Source: Chionis minor (taxonomy: Eukaryota; Chordata; Aves; Charadriiformes; Chionididae). From it: a stretch of 64,000 nucleotides of DNA. The DNA is taken from assembly GCA_013398295.1 (NCBI GenBank), contig VZSF01006856.1:279561-343560 (forward strand), written 5' to 3'. The notes below the pieces were generated by a model. That model searched no databases. It saw only the letters and a list, made by a program, of their open reading frames with translations, and was not told the origin of the DNA. Positions 57,971-64,000 of the stretch are shown here, piece by piece. The position numbers and the translations under genes are program-made. Numbering within the stretch: the stretch's first letter is position 1; the number at the start of each line of letters is the position of its first letter.

Positions 57971-58256
57971 GTAGGTGCAGCAGGGGGTGCTCCGGTGAGG
58001 CCGGCGGTGCTGGGGCGATCCCCCCGGCGGAGATGCCGGCCGGCAGCGTGGACCAGGGCAGCGGTGGGGGATAACGAATCATTGGATGCGCCGACGCATA
58101 ACTATTGTAAATAGGGGATCAATAGTCAGATCGGTTTTGCTGTTCATTACTTGGTTATCGGCTGTGCCCGCCGCGGCAGCGTCAATGCTGGGCAGTTAAT
58201 TATCTCCTGGTGGCCCCGAGCCCCCCTTGACGCCCCCGTCTCCCCGTCTCCCGCAG
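57971..58256 (+). other. ZBTB16: ZBTB16 last intron (286 bp)
   Basis: Phase 1, GTAGGT to CCGCAG. It is short, with a GC-rich 5' part and an AT-rich centre (58070-58205) of low CpG that may be constrained. No open frame continues across it in the gene's frame. Confidence 0.9.
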
Positions 58257-58486
58257 GCGAGAAGCCCTTCGAGTGCAAGCTGTGCCACCAGCGCTCCCGG
58301 GACTACTCGGCCATGATCAAACACCTTCGGACCCACAACGGCGCTTCCCCCTACCAGTGCACCATTTGCCTGGAGTACTGCCCCAGCCTCTCCGCCATGC
58401 AGAAGCACATGAAGGGCCACAAGCCGGAGGAGATCCCCACCGACTGGCGGATAGAGAAGACCTATCTCTACCTCTGCTACGTCTGA
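58257..58486 (+). CDS. ZBTB16: ZBTB16 last coding exon: zinc fingers 8 and 9, C-terminus and stop
   Basis: 230 coding nt after acceptor CGTCTCCCGCAG, encoding residues 593-668, with stop TGA at 58484-58486. Finger 8 ([20 protein letters not shown]) has Cys599, Cys602, His615 and His619. Its Met612 corresponds to human Met617, the residue changed in a reported human skeletal-genital syndrome, and is normal here. Finger 9 ([20 protein letters not shown]) has Cys627, Cys630, His643 and His647 and an extra Cys634. Lys642, Lys645 and Lys648 correspond to lysines I recall as acetylated in human PLZF. The protein ends [19 protein letters not shown], the invariant PLZF tail. The lead-in is a TGEKPFEC linker; fingers 8 and 9 are joined by NGASPYQC. 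Confidence 0.97.
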
Positions 58487-60142
58487 GGGAGGTGGCGCAG
58501 GGGCTGCGGGGCTGAGTGGCGGAGGACTGGGCAAAAAAAAACACCACCAAACCCGCAGCGTCCACGGCCTTGTTTGTTTTCGGTTCTCGTTCCTTGCTTC
58601 TCGCCGGACGGATCCTGCGGCTCGCGCCGGGGCAGGGGGATGCACCGGCCCCTTCCCCAGCCCCGTCCACTCCCCCTCCCCGGCTGCTCGTGCACCCGCT
58701 GCCCTTGCACCCTCGCTGCGGGGCGGCTTTTGCCCCTCGCAGCCCCCGGGGAACAGGCTCCCTGGCAAGCCCCTCCATCGCCACAGGTGCCGGCCACCGG
58801 CGCTGCCGGGAAGACCGCGCAGGACCGATGCGTTTCCCCAAAAGCGTGCGTATGGCCGGTGCTTGGGGAAGGCTTTAATTTCTGGTTTCCTCTGTCACCA
58901 CGTAGAGCCCACCGTGGACGCCCCGCTGAGGACCCGAGTTCGCGCGTGGAGCTCAGCCCCCGTTTCGGGAGGGTTCCCCGGCTGCGGCGTCACAGGACGA
59001 GAGCGTCCCCGGGGCGATCCCGACCGGAGGAGGGTGTTCGGGGTGGGGACCCGGGTGTGAGCCGGGCTGCTGCGCTGGGCTGCCTGGGGTCTGGGGGAGC
59101 GCAAGGGGCACCCAGACGCTGCCGCCCTCCCCCTGACCAAAGACCTCTCTATGCATTGCCCCTTCCCTTCCCCACCTCCCCAGGGGGCGAGGGCGAAGGC
59201 AAAGCCCCCTGCGGGGGCATGTGGCCGGTTTGGTGATGCACGGTCAAGGGCAGTGCCAGCATGGGCGCTGCCGGTGCGCGGCATCGCTCCGAACTGGGGG
59301 GATCCTCCTTGTTCTGCTGATTCGGGGTGCCTGGAAGGTGCCGATCGTGGTTTTTTGCCCAGCCCTCAGCTGCAGGAGCCCGCAAGCGAGGGGTGCCCAG
59401 TGGCAGGCGGCTTCACTTGCCGCTTTTTTTGCTTTTTGTTCGGTTTTTTTGAACTTTCTTTTGGAATATTTCCGCGTTTAGCACATTTTACTTGAAATTA
59501 CCTCGTTTTTTTGTGACCTCATGAGCTTTTATTGATTTGGGGGGGACGGGGGGTGGCGTGGCCAGGAAGGCGCGTGCCCAGCGCTGGCAGTGGAGGGGTG
59601 GCGCGGTATCGGCGTCCCTGCCGGCCTCCCGTTGTGCATTATCCTTACCAAAACTGGTATTTTTTGCCCGGCCCCACAGCGCCGGGGGCGCCGGTTCTGA
59701 AGCTACCTCTTGTGTTCGTTTTTGTTGTGTTTCTCCTTTGCGGCTGTGGAAGCGAGCTCTGCGGTTTCCATCCCGCACGGCGCTCGCGGCCATGGCTTTT
59801 TTTTTGTCATTTTGCTGCGTTTGGGTGAAAAGGGGGGAACAGAGCCTGGGGAGAGCGGGACGGTGTCAGGATGCGGTTTGGAGGGTGCTGATGGCCCCTT
59901 TTGCTGGGGGGTGCCCATCCCGGCAGAGCCCGTCCCAGCTCTCCTGGTGCCGAGCAGGGATGCAGCTATGCAGCTGCGGGTTGCAGCGTTCTCCCTCCCT
60001 CCCTCCCACCCACCCCGGTCCGGCTTTGCGCGCGCGCGTGCCCCTGCCTGCGGGATCTTTGCTGCTCCGCGCCGGGTGGATGCCGCTGTTGTACAATCCG
60101 GGATGTGACTGTGGAGAACAGCTTGTTTAATTGTTGTGCCTA

Positions 60143-60230
60143 AGAAGAAAAAAAAAAAAAAAAAAAAAAGAAAAAAATTTTAAAAAANNNNNNNNNNNAA
60201 AAAAAAAAAAAAGGAAAAAATATTAAAGAA
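60143..60230. repeat. A-rich tract with 11-base assembly gap in the 3'UTR
   Basis: A homopolymer A-run with a few G/T interruptions surrounds N at 60188-60198. The length is not reliable and the gap probably reflects polymerase slippage or unresolved reads. Confidence 0.85.
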
Positions 60231-60559
60231 ACCAACCCAGTTCTTTCACACGGAAAGTTGCTGCAATTTCTGGCACGCGTGTGGCAGCTCCCCGCGGTGC
60301 ACTAGCGCTGCCAGCCGCGGGTGCCACAGTGCCGCAGAGCACACGGCCGAGCTCATGTGGCTTCTTTTGCTTTAACCTCCCCTTCTGCCCTGCCGTCCCC
60401 CTCCCTCCCTCCTTCGCTCCCTCCCTTAGTGCCGCAGCCTCCTGGCTGCGATGGCGTTGGGATCGGTGTGGGAGCGATGCCACCGTGCCCCGGGCGTGCG
60501 TCCCCGCATGGGTTTGCCGTGGCGTGGCGAGCCGTGGCACAGCCCCCGCCGCCCCTCCA

Positions 60560-60592
60560 TATATATATATAAGTATATATATGTGTATCATA
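60560..60592 (+). repeat. AT dinucleotide stretch in the 3'UTR
   Basis: ATATATATATATAAGTATATATATGTGT is an imperfect AT microsatellite in the transcript, able to fold back on itself in RNA. Confidence 0.7.
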
Positions 60593-60932
60593 GCAGTGAG
60601 GACCAAGCGCCCCGCGGGGCCCCGCAGCCCCGGGCTCCCTCTCCCCTGGCTTGTCGTCGGTGTCGTGAGCGCCCGCCTGCCCGTCCCGTTGCTCTGTGTT
60701 GCCGCTCGTGGTTCGGGTCCGTCGCTGTCCTCGTTCCGTCTACCTCAGCACCTCTCTGAGCCCGGGCACAGAAGGTGCCCAAGTTCCCCTTTGGTTTTCT
60801 CAGAGTATCTATTGGCTCCTATTTTTTGTACGACTTTCTCCTCCTCCCTTCGCCATTCACTCCCTTGCAGTTCCGCTTGCGAGTCCTCTCTGTCCTCTAG
60901 CCACAGATGCCGTTAGCTAAAAGTTTCCCGAA

Positions 60933-60938
60933 AATAAA
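60933..60938 (+). terminator. Possible proximal poly(A) signal AATAAA
   Basis: An AATAAA lies here, 13 bases before a genomic A-tract at 60946-60960. Real cleavage could happen here and shorten the 3'UTR by about 0.4 kb. The genomic A-run also makes it a prime site for oligo-dT mispriming, so cDNA ends here would be ambiguous. Confidence 0.4.
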
Positions 60939-61302
60939 GAAAAAGAAAAAAAAAAAAAAAATCAGTTGTGGTGTCTCCTAGTTGCAGCTCTCCGCATCTG
61001 CCTTCGTCCTGTGTAGATTCAGATGCATTTCTTTGTAAGACTTCAGTGTTTCTGACAGAGGAAAAAAAAAAAAAAAAGACAAAAAAAAGAAGAAGAATAT
61101 ACTGCTGCAGGTTTTTTTCTCTCCATGTGTCACTAAGTGAAGTTCGTGCCTTCTATAGCAAAGAGAATATTTTTTACATCCTACTAACGGTAGATTTTTT
61201 TGTAGTGAACATTTTTTGTATTTTTATTTATAAGTCTCATAAGGAAAATAGCAATGTTCAGTTGTATACCTTGAATCTGCAGTTAGAAAACAAAAAACAA
61301 CC

Positions 61303-61308
61303 AATAAA
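61303..61308 (+). terminator. ZBTB16: Main poly(A) signal AATAAA of ZBTB16
   Basis: The canonical hexamer in ACCAATAAAGTTAATTCC is preceded by a UGUA element at 61264-61267 and followed by a GU/U-rich stretch with TGTTCCTGTGCACGTG from about 61338. Cleavage is expected near 61320-61330. The sequence upstream is AT-rich and low in CpG, and GC content jumps immediately downstream, which fits the end of a transcript. Confidence 0.8.
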
Positions 61309-61325
61309 GTTAATTCCGTTGTCTC

Positions 61326-64000
61326 GGCCTGACGTCTCCTGTTCCTGTGCACGTGCCTGCGGGGAGGAGGAGGAGAAGGAGGAGGAGGAAGGATGCATCC
61401 CACCGGCTCAGGGCGAGCCACAGGGGGACCTGCAGTGGTGAGTTTGGGGCTGCCCGCTCGGCTCCCCTGGGGCTGTGGCAGGGGGTCCCATCCCTAAACC
61501 AACCTGGAAGGGCGGGGGGTGCCCCCGGGATGCCGATATCCCCACAGATGGGGAGCAAACCCGCGTCCCCTGTCCCGGGCCGCGCGCTTCCCCATCCCGC
61601 GGCGCGCTGCCTGCGCTGCTGCCTGCGCAGCTCACCAGGGAGCTGAGCAAGTTTGCCTCAATGAAAGTGAACTCGTTCATTTAAACCTGACTGCAGAGTA
61701 GTCTGGCCCCCCGCTGCGTTAATTATCCTGTAGTTCTCGACTGATTGCTGTACACTAAGCTTAAGCCCTCCTTTATTTATTTACTGACTACATTAACAGC
61801 AGCGCCTGCACTCCTTTTGTGCTGCGGCAAACTGTACGGCGCGCCGCGGCGGGGCCGAGCGGGTGCTGCCAGCGTCACCCAGCCGTGCCCACGGCCGACG
61901 GGGGCTGCTGGGCGCCCGCCTGGACACTACGGTGCAGGTAAACCTTAATTACAGCACCGCTGCAGTCACTGGATGCGAAGCATCGCTGCTTTTTTTCCAG
62001 GGGTGAGTGACGCATGCCGGGCTGCCACGTGCGCTGGCATCGAGGCCAGGGTCTTCCCATGCCCTGAGGCTTCCCGGTGGGTTTGGGGGGCTGCAAGCCC
62101 ACCCCGAGGTCCTGGTCACCTGCCTCCCAGAGGCTTCCCCAGCACAGCTCCTCCAGGGTGGCTTTGGACAAACAGGGGTGGAGAACTTTGGTCCTGGCCC
62201 AGGCGAGCAGTGGTGGTCCTGCTGCAAGCAACCTGCTGGCTGCAGCATCCCCGGGGGAAGGGGGGCGAGCCCCCTCCGCGGCGTTTGGCCTGGTACAAAG
62301 GCGTTATTATCATAACGGGGAAATTGTCGTAGGACCGGGCCTTTGTCTGCGCACTCACGCAGCAGCTGGGAGCGATTATGCTGCAACAATGTTCTGTTCC
62401 ATCAACATTATGTCCTCATTAAACCTTTATTAGTAGATTAGATTCAGATTTATTGATTTTTTTATTTTTTTTTTTTAAAGAACAAAATCCAGGCTCCTCT
62501 CGGAGAGATGCCTGGAACTTTTTCCTGCGTGCGGTGCTTCCCAAAGCAGCAAAAGGGCAAAAGGAGAACCTGGATCCTTCCTCCGGCGTGGGCAGCCTCC
62601 TCTTCCAGGGGGAAAGGACCACTGAGCTGTACGAGGGGGTTAGGTCGGGCGCGGGACAGCTTCCTAGCACAGGCAAGGACAGAGGACCAAGTACCCACAC
62701 GGCCACCACTGTGGTCCATGGGATGTGGCGGCACAAGGTGAGCATCTCACGGTAGGTCCCCGAGGGGCGTCCAGGGTCCCAGCGGGCAGGAGAAGAGGGA
62801 TGGCAAGGCTGGCTCGGGGGTCCTGCCGCCCCGTCGCCCCTTTGAAGGCGCGGGCTGGGCAGCGTTGTGCAGCCGGGTCAATGGGCCCATTGGATTTGTC
62901 TGTTGGAGCGTTTGATGTTACATGAAGGCGGCTCATTCCAGAGGGTGTTAATTGCCCGCTGCAGTGATCAGGTCTGTAGCACCATCGATCTTGGCAGGAT
63001 CAATGGGCTGATTTAGTGTCTCGCGAACTCTTTAACTGGACACCTCATCAATAGGCAGCCACTTACAGACCATCAGCGCATTAGCACGGGCCGGCGCTGG
63101 CAAGAGCCCGCTCCACCCGTCCTCAGCACCCCTGTCACTCAGCGGGGAGTTTTCCTGCGGGTGACGGCTCCGGGACAGGGAGCAGGGCCCTTGGTCTGGG
63201 GCCAGTGAGCCTGGGGACAGATGGAGGAGAGCTGGACTCTGTCCACCCACTTCTCCCCCACCATCCACAACCCGACCGTACGCAGCGATGGTCCTAGAGC
63301 CTGGGATGGGCCCTCCCGTCATCTCCAGCGCTTTCAAGGATGGTGCCCGCGCTGGTTGCTCAGGTACGTTACCGGCGTGAGGGGCAGGCTGTGGCTTTAC
63401 AGGATCTCGGGCAAGCATGGCGGGGCCGGGGACCACCCTGGAAACACCATCGGTGTTTCTTGTCACAGTTCCCTGACACCCCCAGCTCTGAAACGAGGGT
63501 GGGTACTTGTGTTGGGCAGCTCTGCTCCTTGTGGTTTGGGCTCAGCTCCCTGCTCTGGGATGCAGCCAGCGGTTCTTTCCATCCTGTTGGGAGGCAGCCT
63601 CCTGCCTCTGCCCTGGCAGGGATGGAGAGAGGCAGCGGGGGCGGATTGACCGGCGCTGCGGCAGCCATCGGTGACCCCGCGGCTCTCGGCCAGCACCGCG
63701 CGCCCAACAGAGGCGTTTGCACCCTGGTTTGTTTGCCGCTGGCTGGCACTGGTTCTCTCCCAGTTCCTTTGCCGCCGGGCAGGAGTGGCGGGGGCAGAGG
63801 GCCGCGGGTGGGGGGAACAAAGGGGTCCGGGTGGGAGGAGACTCGTGTGGAGCGCGGCTCGCAGCCAGCTTGCAGGAGGGTAACGGAGACGGGGCCACGG
63901 GCGTGTGGCCCCCGGTGGTTCGTGCAGGGAGGTGGGGGCTCCCCCGGGGCAGGCGGGATGAGGCGCAGGGGAGCCCGGGGGCGGCGGGACCCCCCGGTGC
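61326..64000. other. Intergenic sequence downstream of ZBTB16
   Basis: No gene is recognised in 2.7 kb. A GA-rich simple repeat lies at 61362-61392. AT-rich patches with homeobox-type words occur at 61680-61810 (GTTAATTATCC), 62290-62480 (AACATTATG, CTCATTAAACC) and 62880-63090 (GTGTTAATTGCCC, ATCAATGGGC). They could be downstream enhancers. The final kilobase is GC-rich and featureless. Confidence 0.6.
62880..63090. promoter_or_regulatory. Candidate downstream conserved element
   Basis: A block with lower GC than its flanks holding CATTGGATTTGTCTG, GTGTTAATTGCCC, AGTGATCAGG, CACCATCGATC and GATCAATGGG. It lies 1.6 kb past the poly(A) site. Confidence 0.33.

Larger units (their letters stand above)
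124..61325 (+). other. ZBTB16: ZBTB16 (PLZF) gene, from first coding exon to poly(A) site
   Basis: Six coding exons (124-1450, 29997-30094, 39008-39094, 55464-55634, 57803-57970, 58257-58486 plus 3'UTR) join at consensus GT-AG sites into one 668-aa reading frame. Coding lengths from the ATG are 1253, 98, 87, 171, 168 and 230 nt, a total of 2,007. The first intron is phase 2 and the other four are phase 1. The product is a BTB/POZ and nine-finger Krüppel-type transcription factor whose fingers and BTB domain match PLZF residue for residue over long stretches. It is a nuclear sequence-specific repressor. From family knowledge it recruits NCoR/SMRT, HDAC and Polycomb complexes and acts in limb and axial patterning, germline stem cells, haematopoiesis and innate-like T cells. 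The non-coding first exon and promoter are outside the window. The 3' end is an estimate from the poly(A) signal. Confidence 0.96.
58487..61325 (+). other. ZBTB16: ZBTB16 3'UTR
   Basis: About 2.8 kb without a plausible reading frame follows the stop codon. The first 1.5 kb is GC-rich. It is followed by pyrimidine repeats (TCCC runs at 59990-60012 and 60396-60424), an A-rich tract with a small assembly gap (60143-60230), an AT dinucleotide stretch at 60560-60592, and an AT-rich end with an ATTTA motif at 61226-61230. The last 250 bases have the low-CpG character of a conserved distal 3'UTR. The 3' limit is inferred from the poly(A) signal; earlier or later cleavage is possible. Confidence 0.75.

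Noticed and set aside
57977..57990. CTCF-like word GCAGCAGGGGGTGC at the finger 6-7 donor
   Set aside because: It fits about 12 of 14 consensus positions but lacks the key C near the 3' end of the core, and such words are common in GC-rich sequence.
61326..64000. Start of a neighbouring gene downstream of ZBTB16
   Set aside because: No exon with recognisable protein similarity and no convincing initiation context. The open frames are short and GC-driven.
1..64000. Prokaryotic-type systems: CRISPR, operons, phage or integrative elements
   Set aside because: The sequence is intron-rich vertebrate DNA. No regularly spaced palindromic repeats, cas-like genes, integrases or ribosome-binding-site operons are present.

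Overview
The window is vertebrate chromosomal DNA, most likely from a bird. It carries one protein-coding gene on the + strand, the orthologue of ZBTB16 (PLZF, promyelocytic leukaemia zinc finger). The bird call is an inference. The protein is an almost colinear PLZF, the introns are far more compact than I know for mammals, base composition is GC-rich and CpG-rich as on avian microchromosomes, and I recognise no full-length transposable element. There are no prokaryotic features, tRNAs, rRNAs or CRISPR arrays.

Layout. Bases 1-123 are the end of an upstream intron: a long pyrimidine tract and an AG acceptor. The first coding exon (124-1450) holds 74 nt of 5'UTR, the BTB/POZ domain, the repression region and the first half of zinc finger 1. 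Five more coding exons follow at 29997-30094, 39008-39094, 55464-55634, 57803-57970 and 58257-58486. All five introns are GT-AG. The exons join without a frameshift into 2,007 nt, giving 668 aa plus stop, with nine C2H2 fingers at residues 401-647. The 3'UTR runs to about 61325 with an AATAAA at 61303-61308. From there to 64000 I see no gene. The non-coding first exon and promoter lie upstream of the window.

The introns (28.5, 8.9, 16.4, 2.2 and 0.3 kb) are GC-rich and littered with short GC words. They are interrupted by more than 30 sharply bounded AT-rich islands of 100-700 bp with low CpG and dense homeobox, GATA, SOX/TCF, MEIS or AP-1-like words. In a dosage-sensitive developmental regulator such islands are usually conserved non-coding elements or enhancers. 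I cannot run an alignment, so each is a candidate.

The most interesting signals are hormone-response-like elements. There is an exact consensus glucocorticoid response element at 33064-33078, with further matches to the receptor core at 31457, 37120 and 19444. Two direct repeats with 2-bp spacing (DR2, the retinoic-acid receptor type) lie at 16504-16517 and 46209-46222. ZBTB16 is a known strong target of glucocorticoid and progestin signalling, so the cluster in the second intron of the window is a plausible hormone-response module. Other points of note are a canonical G-quadruplex motif right after one splice donor, a zero-length AG|GT junction at exon 5 that could act as a recursive splice site, symmetric phase-1 finger exons that could be skipped in frame, a G/C-rich minisatellite, and an over-dispersed GGATGC word.

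I found no evidence for a wholly new biological system. The window is best read as one well-preserved developmental gene and its regulatory landscape. All motif hits were found by reading, not by a scored search.
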